From the NCBI GenBank assembly GCA_004835665.1, contig RBKR01000019.1, positions 868,001 to 932,000 on the forward strand: DNA of 64,000 bases, read 5' to 3'. Position numbers and translations under genes: made by a program. Each line of letters opens with the position of its first letter. Position 1 is the first letter of the stretch. The stretch is from Phoma sp. XZ068. Its lineage: Eukaryota; Ascomycota; Dothideomycetes; Pleosporales; Didymellaceae. The notes beneath the pieces are model-generated. The model saw only the letters and a list, made by a program, of their open reading frames with translations. It was not told the origin of the DNA and made no database searches. This document shows positions 22,499 through 33,792 of the stretch, piece after piece.

Positions 22499-23711
22499 AA
22501 TGAAAGTGTGCCTTGGTGAGTGTAAGAACTATCGAGGCAATTGACAGTGGATGAACGGTGCGACTCGGCGCGATAGGCGGCGCTGATGTGGATATGCAGG
22601 CAATAGGACAGGCAATTATGCAACCAAACCGTGCAAGGAAAAATGACAGGAAACAGGAACAATAAGATGTTACAAGCCAAACGCTGTGAGGCTGGCGTTC
22701 TCGAGGCTCGAGACTGTGTATGGAGGGAGGAGAGGCAAGTCAACAACACGGTGCAAGAGATTTTGGAAAGACGGCGCCGACGTTTGCTTCCTGCCGCAGC
22801 GCGAACGCTTGCAGGAGCTCACGAACAGAGCTGCCGCAGTCGTCATTGGCCCGTGCCAGCGGGTCGTCCTTATCGACCATGCTGCAGCAGGGCAAGCGTT
22901 TGCTTCTTCTGCAGATGGCCAGACCCGGACTTTGAGCCTCAATCACGGCGTCACGACTCGCAACGGCTTCTGTCGCAGACCCATTGCGCGCCTCCACAAA
23001 TCTCTGCGCTGCTATCTGTCGCCAGAGTGTTTTGCTGAGTTGTTGAGCGCGCTTGTCACGAAAGAACCATGACGTTCTGGCCGAACGCAGTAGCGTTTCC
23101 GAAAAAATCCACCCGCGGCAAGCTTGGACGGTGGAGGGCGATTTTGGCTGGGGTGTGGAGATGATGGGGCTGGAGACAGCGCATCCATGCACGAAGGACC
23201 ATGGGAGGTGGGGAAGATCGCGATAGAGATGTAAACTTTGCCATTATTGCCTGCACAGCTATTTCCCGGTACCACGTGTGCGCCATTGACGACTCTGGCT
23301 CTCCGCTGGATACGTGCGGCAAGGCTACTCGGCCAACGCTTTTGTGCGCCATTACTCGCCAACTGCTTATCACAAGTGAATAATCACACAGCAAATGACT
23401 AGGGCAAGAGACCATGCAAGGTGTAGACATTCATCTGATTTGAAGTTAGGGGACGCTCCGACATTCTGACAATGTTCGAGTTTGCAAACAAAGGCCAACG
23501 GTTTTTCTGCGGAATTCGAAAGACCGTAGACAAAGCAAACGCCTGCTCACGTGACTTGGCGTTTGAAGAGCGTGTGAAGTGCAGTGCTGTTGATGATCGA
23601 AGTTCATATCACATTACACTGACGATACTGTACAGCCGTGCTGACTTACAACTTTGATCCCGCGCCCCTGAGCGCGTCTCAGTAGGTGCATCTCAAGCGT
23701 GATCCGTCCAC
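22499..23711. other. 1.2 kb spacer upstream of the glycosidase
   Basis: It holds the promoter of the glycosidase and the 3' flank of the hydrolase gene at 23712. Overlapping frames on both strands here lack conserved motifs; no gene was recognised. Confidence 0.45.
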
Positions 23712-24723
23712 TTACAAGTGCTTGTGGAAGAAGTCCAGGACCAGCTTGTAGCCGCGCTCGTACTCCTTCTTGACCTTGTCCTGGGATAGATCTCCACGCG
23801 CAGCCATCCATCCGTGTATCTGGTCGGGGAACCACTCAACCACGTTAGAAACCTTGACGCCCTTCTGCCATGCCTCTACGTCGTCCTTTGGCTCCTTCAC
23901 TCACGATTAGCAGAGGCCTTGAACGAGGAAGTGGAAAACTCACATCACCGGAAGGCAGCATGATGTAAGGAATAGTAATGCCGGGAGCATCGTCCTTAGC
24001 GACCATGGCCGGGTGGCATGCTGCTGCAGCCTTGAACAAGGTGTTCTCCTGCGCCGAAAGGTTGACAATCTTGCCACCCCAGCAGAAGCCCAGAATAGCC
24101 CACTTCTCAATGCCCTTGCTCTTGCTCAGTTCATCTACAATCTTGGGGATACGTGGCAGCGTCTTTGGCGGGGGCGCTTTTGTCTGGAAAAACTCGTTGA
24201 GCTTCTTCTCCTTGTCCTTGTTGTCCGGAGGGTACCAGGAGATATCCGCTGGGTTGCCCTCGAAGAAATCGGGCATGAAGACTTGGTATTGCTGCTCCTT
24301 GTCCGTGTAGGCGAGGATGTCCGCGCCCTGGAGAGTTTGTGGGAAGAAGCCGAAGATGTCGTAGATGATCAGAATTCCTGTCTTTGCATCCTTGGAGCCG
24401 GTGGCATCTATCAAAGAGATTTAGTATGCGCTGTGAAGGTGCGCAGTCGACGTACATGTCTTCAGCCCGTCAGCCTGAATCCACTCGCCCTTCTCCTTGT
24501 AGTCACCGCCAGTAACAGCGGGTGTGTTGCAGCATGCCTGCGACTGCGTGCTTTCGGTTGACATCTTTGCTGTTCGAGTCAATGTGGGTGGGGTACTAGG
24601 TGCAGCTACTGGTGAGCTCGTATGAGCAATTGGGGTTTGCGTGAGCTTTGAAACTGCTGTCCGTGCAGCTGTTTTTGAGAGAGAAGAACGAGAGATTGAC
24701 GTAGCACGAACAACTGCACGCAT
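23712..24723 (-). CDS. Dienelactone hydrolase family protein
   Basis: Alpha/beta hydrolase of the dienelactone hydrolase (AIM2-like) family, 304 residues from the long start. Exons are 24723-24456, 24407-23944 and 23894-23712. The nucleophile elbow is GFCWGG with C198; the Asp and His of the triad are likely in the segment FPDQIHGWMAARGDL. The core reads GILIIYDIFGFFPQTLQGAD and FMPDFFEGNPADISWYPP. The first 50 residues (MRAVVRATSISRSSLSK) look like a mitochondrial presequence. A second in-frame ATG at 24564 (MSTESTQSQACC) is where most fungal homologues begin, so two forms, mitochondrial and cytosolic, are possible. The substrate is unknown. Confidence 0.87.
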
Positions 24724-25024
24724 TATATTGTGGGGGGTATTTGTCAGTAACGCTGATGTATGGTGGAGTTCGACCCATTTAGAGCTACCCCGCCGAAATG
24801 ATGTCACGGCATGCAACCGATGAACGGAGCTGTGAGCATTCCCGAGCACCAAATGTAGACGTGTAGATAATGCAAAATTAGTTAATGTCATAATGCCATC
24901 AGAGGCTAATTTGTAAGGCATCAGCATGCATTACGAGGTGATAGGATATAAATAAGCATTCTTCTAACCGCTGGTGACATTCAAGATGCCTTTAAAGCCT
25001 ATATGTCTATATGCCAATCTACGT

Positions 25025-26981
25025 CTAAGCGTCTAAGTTCAACCTCTCCAGCAGACTATCAATCTTCCCAAGTAAGATCTGATAATTGTGTGCATCCTGT
25101 AAGAACTCGTCGCCAATGATTTCACCATCGAGCGTCCGTATTGCACCAGCAGCGATCTGCTGCTCGACGGGAGGAGCCTGCTCATCCAGGTTCTGATCAT
25201 TCAAAGAAAGGTCATCCACAGGCAGTCCGAGGTCTGCCTCCGCAGCCTTGATTGCAGCGTTTTCATCCATCATCTCGTCAAGGCCGCTGTCTTCGAAGCG
25301 AAGTCTGAAGCGCTCTGATAGGTAGTATCGGATGTCGTCGACCAGCTCGACTGTATCTGTTTCTTGACGCGCTTTGACCCTGTTGGCTGATTCTTGGACA
25401 AGCTGGGCAAACTCAGGTTCATCGATGTAGAACTCCAATCGGTAGGCGATGTATCGTGCTGCAAACTCTTCCAGGCGCTGTACTTTCGTTTCCCAACCAG
25501 CCTGGAGAACCTCGTAGATGTCGACTGTTTCGTCCGCATCGGTCGCGCCTCGAGGATTGTCTGACTCTACAGCAGATGTCGAGCCGTTGCCCAGCGCAGA
25601 GATAATGATGGCAGCGCGTTGCTTCAGCTTTTCAATAAAGAGCATGTCTGCTGCAAAGAGTACGTCGATAGCGATGTCGAGGCCGAAGTCTGCGCGTTCG
25701 GTGTACATGAAGGTCAGGATCGTCTCAAGAACAGCCGGTGAGCAGTCTACAGTGATGACCTGGAGATGTGGTGTCTCTTGCGCCTCCTTGAAATCCGAGC
25801 TGAACATGGTCAAGAAGTACTCTGACCGCAACAGCATCGCGCGGTGCGCGGGATATACGGTCGATTTGCGGGGCTGGCGTTGCCGTGACGGTGATCTGGA
25901 TTGGACAGGGCCAACGGGGAGACCGTTGAGCGATCCATTTACAGTTCTGGCTGCAGGAGTTGAGTGTCCTGATTTCTCCGGATCGATGTCTTCATCGTCG
26001 TCCGCGCGCAATAGAATATCAGCGAAGATGGAGTTGTCTCGATCCCACTTGATGTTGTCAACCTTATCCGTATCGATGACCCTCTTGTGCTTCACAATGT
26101 TATTCAGGAACCAACCATCCAGCTGATCTCGGCCTCTTGACAATTCGTCTGCCCTGCGCTGCCGTAACCGTCTGCGATCATCGATTTCTGTAATGTCTTC
26201 GAATAATCTTTCAATCTCCAGCTGTTTGCCAATCTTATCAATGCCGCTGAGAACTATAAGTTCTTGCTCATCACTCAGTCCCATCAGTGCTCGCCGTATG
26301 GAGACCTCCTGGAAGTACAGATACTGCAGTGCCATTCCCAGCGACTCTGCAGGTATCTTGTCCGGTAGCTTCCATGTTGTCGTAGACGGTGCTGCTGCGA
26401 GTTTCTTCGCAAAATATGGCGATCGAGCTGCGAGCAAGAACTTGTGTAGGTGGAAGGTCTGGTCAAACGTAGTGATTGTAATGTCGGCGGTTATGGGTGA
26501 TGGTCGTGTGAGGAGTGAGGTGATGTGGGCGGCAAGCGGCTGCAGAGGGTTCGTTGATTTTGCGTAGTCGTAAGACAGCAGCAGGTTTCGTATCCGGTCG
26601 TTGAGCGCATTGTATAAGCATCGTTCGCCCTGGAAGGTGTCACGCTCACAGAGCGCACCATTTTCGAGCAGCAGCCGTATGACCTCGTAGTGGCCGCACA
26701 GACTGGCCTTTTCTGGTCAGCACAGCGTGGAGAACACAGACATGCTTCTTGCTTACAAGAATCAAAGGCGTGTAGTCGTATTTGTCGCGCGCATTGAGAT
26801 TTACACCCTGCGAAATCATCTCCTGGCAGACCTTCAAATCACCCCGCCGACAGGCCTCACAGAACAACCTGAAGTCATCGCTCAGGTCCAGCGGGTTCTC
26901 CTCCTTCAGCTGCCCTGACGAAACCGCCTGCGCCTCTGTCGCGAGGGCAGCCTCGAGCTCGTACTTCTTCTTGACGTCCAT
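25025..26981 (-). CDS. Ankyrin repeat and BTB domain protein
   Basis: 635 residues in two exons (intron 26756-26708). The N-terminus carries ankyrin repeats: DFRLFCEACRRGDLKVCQEM, NLNARDKYDYTPLILASLCGH and EVIRLLLENGA. Two BTB regions follow, one near ADITITTFDQTFHLHKFLLA and one near YPAHRAMLLRSEYFLTMFSS. The architecture matches ABTB1 and S. pombe Btb3, which are candidate Cullin-3 substrate adaptors. A low-complexity stretch (SRSPSRQRQPRKST) separates the parts. It is head to head with the NIMA gene; the starts are 292 bp apart. Substrates are unknown. Confidence 0.88.
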
Positions 26982-27273
26982 TGTGGCGAATGCGAGTGCT
27001 TCTCACTCTGCACCAAATGGTCGTCACATCTTTTGAGTGGTGGCGTCAGAGCCTCGGTGATAAGGCGGCGAAGTGGACCCCTGCCCCTCGTGCATGGTTG
27101 TCAGGTCGACAGGAGCTACCCAAACACGGCTAAACAAGCAAATGGCATGTCGGCTCGACTGCACGTCTGTCCGCAACATCGCCTACCTCGAAGCACTACT
27201 AACGCCGCAGCATCCCCCAATCCCTTATAACTTTCATTGCATGTATTCCGCGCAATAGTAATACACCGCCAAC
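26982..27273. promoter_or_regulatory. Bidirectional promoter, BTB gene and NIMA
   Basis: Only 292 bp separate the divergent start codons, so both genes must share this promoter DNA. No individual element was assigned. Confidence 0.6.
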
Positions 27274-29601
27274 ATGCCAGAGGACGACAAGTACGACGTC
27301 CTGGAGAAGATTGGTGCGTGCATCGCCGCGAGGATGCGAGAGTGTCTCAGAAATGGAATGGTATACTGATGGCCGCTGCAGGACATGGCTCTTTTGGCAT
27401 CATCAGAAAAGTCAAGCGCAAATCCGATGGCTACATCCTCTGCCGCAAGGAGATCAGCTACTGCAAAATGTCGCAGAAGGAGCGCGAGCAGCTGCAGGCC
27501 GAGCTGTCCATCCTCAAAGAGCTGCGACACCCCAACATCGTTGCCTACTTCGAGCGCGACCACATCAAGGCGAGCCAGGACCTGCACCTGTACATGGAAT
27601 ACTGCGGCAACGGCGACCTGGGACGCGTCATCCGCGACCTGAAGAACAAGAACCAGGTGTGCGAGGAGGAGTTTGTCTGGAGCATCTTCAGCCAGATCAT
27701 TAGTGCCCTGTACCGCTGCCACTATGGCGAGGACCCGCCTGCTGCTGGCCGCAACGTCATGGGACTGGCTGCGAACGCGAAGCCCACACGCGACGCACGC
27801 TCAAGGCCCATGATTCTTCACCGCGACTTGAAGCCTGAGAACAGTGAGTGGAAGCACAACTGATCGATGGCGTATACTTACAAGAACGACAGTCTTCCTC
27901 GGCGACGACAACTCGGTCAAGCTTGGTGACTTTGGTCTCTCCAAGATCCTCCAGTCGCACGACTTCGCGTCCACCTATGTCGGCACCCCCTTCTACATGT
28001 CGCCCGAGATCTGCAAGGCGGAGCAGTATGGCCCTCACTCGGATATCTGGGCCTTGGGGTGCATCATATACGAGATGTGCGCGAAGACACCGCCCTTCAA
28101 CGCGAAAACACACTTCGACCTCATCCAGAAGATCAAGACGGGCCGCTATCCAGACATACCAGCATGCTACTCCGCTGAGCTGCGCAAGGTCATTGCCAGC
28201 TGTTTGCAAGTCACACCAGACCACCGACCAGATACCGCCGCATTGCTGAACCTGCCCATTGTCAAGTTGATGCGCAAAGAGCAGGAAGTGGTCAAGCTGG
28301 GGCAGGATTTGAAGGAACAGAGGATGCTGGCCGCACGAAGAGAACAGGAAGCAAATACCACCATCGAGCGTATGCGCAAGGAGATTGACGACCAGCTGCG
28401 GCGAGAGTGGGAAGTCAAGGCCCGCCTGGAGATCGAGCGCCAGGTCAAGCTTCAGACCGAGGAGCGAGTCCAGAAGGAGTTGGCTCACCTCCAAGCGAAG
28501 TTTGAAGAGGAGGTCCAGAAACGCGTCAAAGAAGCGATGAAGAAGCACCCCAAGCGCCCCAGCACATCACCGAAGCTCGCCCCTCGATCAAATACCCCAA
28601 TCACGCAGCCAGCAGAGCAGGAGTTGCTCTTCCCGGTGGAAACTGACCCAACTGTCGTGAGTGGCTCGACAAGCACGCTCGGTACCAACTCTGGGTTTGG
28701 GAGTGGCACTGACATCTCCGCCTTGTCGCTTGAGGATTCCCCAGAACACCCTGAACACGTCACAATCACAGCCAAACTTAAGCGTCCTACTCGTGCTCCA
28801 ATCTCGCGTGCGCGTACAATGTTCGCTCCCAACGCCCCTGCATCGCCCGTCGATATCCAAATGGGCGAGCCTTCCCCAGCGCCGGCCTCGCTCGCTGGCC
28901 TATCACTTTCGCCCCGCAAGATGGTCTCCCGCCAGAACATCTTCGCCGCCGCTAAGGATGGAGCCAAGAGGTGGGAAGCTGAAGTTCCTCCTTCGCCCAC
29001 AGAAGAGGAGTGGAACGGCGACTTTGATGATGACGACGACCTCCCCGTTCTCCCGTCCCCAACCCGCGCTCGCAGTGCCAACAGCAACCGCTCCGCGAAC
29101 GAAGATCCCTTCAAGGTACTCGCCAACGCCGCCCGACCACTCGCGAAACCTTACCACCGCCTTGGCAGCACACCAAACCTCAACAAGCCCCGACCTGTGT
29201 CCGCGGTTCCCATCATCGCGACCTCACCAAGCCGACCCAAGTCAAAGTCCACAGAGGCACTCTCTCCGTCTCCACGCAAGACACACTTACAGCCCACTGC
29301 AGCCTCAGCAGCACGCTCTGAGCCGGCCGGGGGGCTCAAGTCGAAGAAGGGCAACGAGGCGATTCGCATTCAGGCGATGCGCAACAACGGAGGTGTGCAG
29401 GGCCGCACATTAGTGGAACTCCAACAAGCAAGAGGCATCCCCGTCCAGACTATGAGTGATGACGAGGGGATCAAGAAGCGCGCGTTCGGGTATAGGAGTC
29501 CAATGAAGCTGAGGAGCAAGGAACCAGCCGTCTGGGACCCAGAGACGGAGCCTGAGATGCCCAGCCCGTTTATTGTACGAAGCAAGAGGATTGTGCGGTG
29601 A
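27274..29601 (+). CDS. nimA: NIMA-type G2/M serine/threonine kinase
   Basis: Mitotic entry kinase, 736 residues in three exons (introns 27314-27381 and 27844-27892). The glycine loop GHGSFG is at 14-19, HRDLKPEN at 160-167 and DFG at 180-182, followed by YVGTPFYMSPE. The insertion before the catalytic loop (NVMGLAANAKPTRDARSRP) is typical of fungal NIMA. After the kinase domain comes a charged coiled coil (about 270-360, MRKEQEVVKLGQDLKEQR) for dimerisation, then a long Ser/Pro-rich tail. The end RGIPVQTMSDDEGIKKRAFG resembles the conserved NIMA C-terminus. Many SP/TP sites suit CDK regulation. Length is near the 699 residues of A. nidulans NIMA. Confidence 0.94.
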
Positions 29602-30139
29602 GACGAGCACCGAGTAACGAAAATTGACGAAGGGTAATTTTGACATATTTGGATACCACGGGTAGAGGAGCTGGCAGGCTTTCTGGATATAATGGTCCCC
29701 GAGAGTGTGGAGTGAAGAGGCGCAGCTGGATCGACCTTGGTCTTTCCGTCCTATCCTTCTGTCTCTTCCCTTTGTTCTTCATGTCCGGAGGCGTTTTGGT
29801 CAGCATTTTTGAGACTTCATTTCAGCCAGCATATTAGCATCTTTCGGCGACATTTACGACGGGCAGGCGTTTAGTATAGCATTCGGTGGGCGGATTCGCT
29901 TCGTTGGAGAGGCTTCTTATGTGGGATATCTTTTGTTTGAAATGTTACCACGACTTGTATTTCATCATGAATCTTCTGATATTGCAGAGCGATTGTAGTG
30001 GTGGTGGAATGATCCCCACGCCCCACCAACTTTAAGCTTAACCCTAGCGCCATTCCGAGGCTCAAGCTCCCAAAATTTCCAACACAACGTCACCAACGTC
30101 CCGTTTGCGACCTCGACCACCAGCACAATTCTACACACA
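29602..30139. other. Spacer NIMA to RRP43
   Basis: It holds the NIMA 3' UTR and the RRP43 promoter. No further signal was recognised. Confidence 0.5.
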
Positions 30140-31168
30140 ATGGCGTCTGCTGCCTCCGCGCCTCCACCTGCCCTCACGTTCCCGCGCCCCATCTTCGCCG
30201 CCGTCTCGCCTCACCCCTTCCTACAGGCGCATCTCGCCGCCAGCAAGCCCGCCGTCCGCGCAAACGGCCGCGCGCCACACGAGTTCCGCGCCCCAGGTGT
30301 ACACACAGGGAGTCTCACGCACTGCAATGGCTCAGCCGTCGTCCGCCTCGGCAACACCAGCGTCGTGTGCGGCGTGCGCGCCGAAATCCTAAAAGAAGAA
30401 GACACACCGGGCACATCCTCCCCCAGCGCCGTAAACCCCGACGGCTCAATCGACAACGACTCCGACGAAGCGGCTGAAGGCGACGAGGTCGAACATCTGC
30501 GCCTCCTCGTCCCCAACGTCGAACTCAGCACGGGCTCAACCCCCGCCCACATCCCCGGCAACGCGCCGTCCACCTTCGCCCAGAGCCTCATCACCCGCAT
30601 ACGCAGCCTGCTGCACTCGACACACCTCCTGCGCGCCCGCGACCTGCGCATTACATACACGCCCTCGACGAACCCGGAGGACCCCGAGGCCGCGCCCGAA
30701 ACAGAAGTCAAGGGGTACTGGGTCCTGTATCTCGACGTCTTCTTCATCAGCATCGACGGCGACGCGTTCGACGCTGCGTGGCTTTCTATTCTCGCCGCGC
30801 TGAAAAACACACGCCTGCCACGCGCGTACTACGACGAGGAGTACGAGGGGATATTGTGCTCGGATGATCCTGCCGAAGCAAAGAGATTGGATTTGAGGGG
30901 TCTGCCGGTGCCGAGCTCGTTTGCCGTGTTTGAAGGGAAGACTGAGGTGGATGGGGAGACGGAGGTGGAGTGGGTGCTTAGTGATCCTGATGCGTTTGAG
31001 GAGGGTGTTTGCAGGGAGACGGTTACGGTGACGGTTGATCGGGGGGTGATTAGGAGGGTGGAGAAGAGCGGTGGGGGTGTTGTTGGGAGGGAGGCGATGA
31101 AGGGGTTGGTTGAGAGGGCGACGGAGAGGTGGAGTGTTGTTGAGGAGGCGGTTAGTGGGAGGTCATGA
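30140..31168 (+). CDS. RRP43: Exosome complex subunit Rrp43 (RNase PH-like)
   Basis: Catalytically inert RNase PH-fold subunit of the nine-member exosome ring that threads RNA to Rrp44 and Rrp6. It has 342 residues and a single exon. Visible landmarks are SPHPFLQAHLAASKPAVRAN, GRAPHEFRAPGVHTGSLTHC, GSAVVRLGNTSVVCGVRAEI, and YLDVFFISIDGDAFDAAWLS. An acidic fungal insertion (NDSDEAAEGDEVEH) sits after the first sheet. The start acaATGGCG is the only good candidate. It shares direction with NIMA. Confidence 0.9.
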   Translation: MASAASAPPPALTFPRPIFAAVSPHPFLQAHLAASKPAVRANGRAPHEFRAPGVHTGSLTHCNGSAVVRLGNTSVVCGVRAEILKEEDTPGTSSPSAVNPDGSIDNDSDEAAEGDEVEHLRLLVPNVELSTGSTPAHIPGNAPSTFAQSLITRIRSLLHSTHLLRARDLRITYTPSTNPEDPEAAPETEVKGYWVLYLDVFFISIDGDAFDAAWLSILAALKNTRLPRAYYDEEYEGILCSDDPAEAKRLDLRGLPVPSSFAVFEGKTEVDGETEVEWVLSDPDAFEEGVCRETVTVTVDRGVIRRVEKSGGGVVGREAMKGLVERATERWSVVEEAVSGRS

Positions 31169-31514
31169 TCGAAATGAGCATTGCACGAGAGAGGCGTGCT
31201 CTGAGCAAAACACAGAAGGTGCAGAAAACAGCGTCAGTGGAATAGTCCGAGCGGACCTACGAAGATGCTTAGTCTCGATGGTCAGTGACGTATAGACGTA
31301 CGTGCTGCAGAGGCTGTAGAGAGACGGCCGGATGTACACGATGCTCTCGTTTCTCTACGGAGATATAGAAAGAGCAACGCACGCTTGTACTGAACCATAC
31401 GACAGCACAGACAAAAAATATCATAGTCAAAGACATTACGATATATTACTATTATCTCTAAGGTATCCAAACACCTCCATCCCAACCCGAAACAAAAACA
31501 CCACCTCCCCTCAC
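31169..31514. other. Spacer between convergent RRP43 and oxidoreductase genes
   Basis: The 3' regions of both genes meet here. Nothing else was recognised. Confidence 0.5.
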
Positions 31515-32795
31515 TCACCCCTGACTCAACCCGGCCCTCCCCAAATCCTTCACAGGCGTCCACTTCGTCTCCTTCTTCCACTGCTCCCCCCTCACCGTCC
31601 CCTGCGCAAGCTGCCCCACCAGATAATCTCTCCCCTTAATCATCCACACCATCTGACTCGGCACCTTGAACCCCCCAAACGCACCAACGCCCTTCTGCGT
31701 ACCAATCGGGCAAATCTGCTGCTCCTTGAGGTTGGGCACGTAGTGTCTGTCGCCTCCGAAGACGGTGCCGTCGATGTGCCGAATGAGGTCTTGCTTGAGG
31801 TTTGTTAGTGCGACGGGGACCGCGAGCGCGAGATCCATTACGCCGCCGCGCGTGTAGGATCCTACGTCGCCGAGGGCGTAGACGCGGGGGGCGGCAGACT
31901 CGTTTTCCACGCGCAGGGTTTGAGGGTTGCACAGGAGTTTGTTGCGGTTGTCGAGCCAGGATTTGGGGAGGAAGGAAGTATTTGGTCGGGAGCCGGTGGC
32001 ATCGATGTAGATGTCTGCTTCGATGGATGTGCCGTTTGATAGCTCGACGCGGGTTTTTGCGTCTGGGGCGTCGGAGAGTTTGGTGGCGGAGATGACGCGC
32101 GTGTTGTATGTTACGCTGCAGCCGAGTTTCTTGAGGAAGGTTTCGGCCGTCTTTGCGATGCTTTCGCGGAGGACGGGGAGAAGTTTCTTATCTGCGCAGA
32201 CGAGCGTGACGGCTGCTTTTGGGTTCTTGGGGCCGGAGCCCATGAAGGATGGTCGTCCGTTTAGAATCTCTGCTACTTCGCCTGCTGTCTCGACGCCCAC
32301 GGGTCCGCCGCCGCCGATGACTACTGTCTTTGCAGTCTTGAGGCCTTTCTGGAAGGTGTCGTACACAGCCTCCAGCGCCGCGCGGTCGGTACCTTGCGTG
32401 AACAGGGGGGACGGAGTCGTGAAGCCCGTTGCGATAATCAGCGCCGCGTAGGGAACGATTTGCTGCTCGCCATCTACCGTCTGCACACTCACGCTCTGGC
32501 CTGCAGAGTCAATGTGCGTAGCTGTTCCCTGGATGAACTTGAATTTCGGAAACGCGTAGGTGAAGGCGGGTTCAATTGGGTAGAAGATGCTATCATACGG
32601 CATCATCTGCTTGGACACGACGGCGCGGGGAGCTGCAATGCGCCAGTAAAAGTCATTGCTTGGGTTGACGAGCGTGACATTGTACGTGACATCGTCTTTC
32701 TTTGGGAGCTGTGGAATGGTGTGCTTCAGCGCGTAATGGGCAGCGCTGATACCGGCGAAGGACCCGCCTAGGATGAGGATTGTTTCCGTACTCAT
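31515..32795 (-). CDS. AIF/AMID-like FAD-dependent oxidoreductase
   Basis: 426-residue single-exon flavoprotein of the pyridine nucleotide-disulphide oxidoreductase fold, closest in pattern to AIFM2/FSP1 (AMID) and fungal AIF-like NADH:quinone reductases. The FAD Rossmann motif LILGGSFAGISAAH is at about 7-20. The NAD(P)H motif VVIGGGGPVGVETAGEVAEI lies in the middle. The ATG motif (LIIATGFTTPSP) and the FAD-closing motif YALGDVGSYTRGG are present. No disulphide CxxxxC is seen, so it is not a thiol reductase. There is no clear targeting peptide; family members associate with mitochondria or lipid surfaces. Quinone reduction is inferred. Confidence 0.88.
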   Translation of the reverse strand: MSTETILILGGSFAGISAAHYALKHTIPQLPKKDDVTYNVTLVNPSNDFYWRIAAPRAVVSKQMMPYDSIFYPIEPAFTYAFPKFKFIQGTATHIDSAGQSVSVQTVDGEQQIVPYAALIIATGFTTPSPLFTQGTDRAALEAVYDTFQKGLKTAKTVVIGGGGPVGVETAGEVAEILNGRPSFMGSGPKNPKAAVTLVCADKKLLPVLRESIAKTAETFLKKLGCSVTYNTRVISATKLSDAPDAKTRVELSNGTSIEADIYIDATGSRPNTSFLPKSWLDNRNKLLCNPQTLRVENESAAPRVYALGDVGSYTRGGVMDLALAVPVALTNLKQDLIRHIDGTVFGGDRHYVPNLKEQQICPIGTQKGVGAFGGFKVPSQMVWMIKGRDYLVGQLAQGTVRGEQWKKETKWTPVKDLGRAGLSQG

Positions 32796-33792
32796 GGTGA
32801 ATGAAGAGCTTGTGGGTATCGAGAAAGCAGAAGAGAACAGGAGAGTATAGAGGAATTAGAAATCGTCGCGACAGGGAAACAAACAAAGAGTCAAGACAGC
32901 GGCGCGCCAAAAATAAAGTTGGGAGCTTGCCCTAAGCTTCAGCGTGCCTCAGGACTAAGAATGGGGAGCCGAGATGTCGGGCGAGTAACAACAGATGCAC
33001 TGCAGTTAGTCGTGAAACATCAATGGTGAGACAGGGAAAACATTTGACAATTTGTGTTCCTGCAGCCTACAATACCTACAAGGCGTGTTTCAACGACCAG
33101 AAAAGCTCACCAGAGCGAAGATGTTGTGCTTGTTATGCAGCGCAGTGACGGCAGGTTGGTGGAGGACATCGGAAACATTGGTCGAATCCCGAAAGTCTAA
33201 ACTGTTTGCCGTTTAGGCTCGGCAGCTTCCACGGGCCACACCTCAGCCGACAAGGCTGCCCGTCCTGCCTGTCCCCATGTTGCCATGATGCGCAGAGCGT
33301 TGAATGTGAGCATTTCTTAGCATTCGTCGTAGGCAATGGAAGTCTAGAAGTTCAAAGAATTAGACGCAGATCCCTCTTGTCATAACCACTGTTAAACCTC
33401 ATTATACAGGTAGATGCTTTTCCGCTAGATCGACAAGGCATGCCAATTCACTCCGTGGTATTGGATGCCCTCGTCTTGCAGCAATGTTGCCAATTGCAGA
33501 GTACTGAATCCTGCCTCGAAGAAGGTCAATGGTTATGCCCAGTGCTACGTCACATGCATTGTGAATCAAGCTTGTTGGGTGCTGGGATATTTTTCATTTC
33601 ATATCTTTCATGATACGCCAGTCTGGTGTCCGCTATATCGGTCCACCGCAACTGCCCAACTCAAACGAAGCTGACGACTGCATAGGATTGGTCGTGCTAC
33701 CCATGGCAAGCCACCCGTAGACGTGCGCTGCATCTCTGCGCCGCGCACTCCCTACACACTACGCTTCCTCGGCTGCTTAACAAAAAGCTAGC
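32796..33792. other. Spacer upstream of the oxidoreductase
   Basis: It holds the oxidoreductase promoter and the 3' UTR of NAC beta. No conserved coding segment was found. Confidence 0.45.

Noticed and set aside
27757..28548. 263-codon antisense open frame across the NIMA kinase
   Set aside because: It is the mirror of a well-conserved kinase exon with biased codons; leucine- and valine-rich antisense frames are common and it has no motif.
33170..33200. TGGTCGAATCCCG resembling a tRNA T-loop
   Set aside because: No acceptor stem or anticodon arm could be matched around it.
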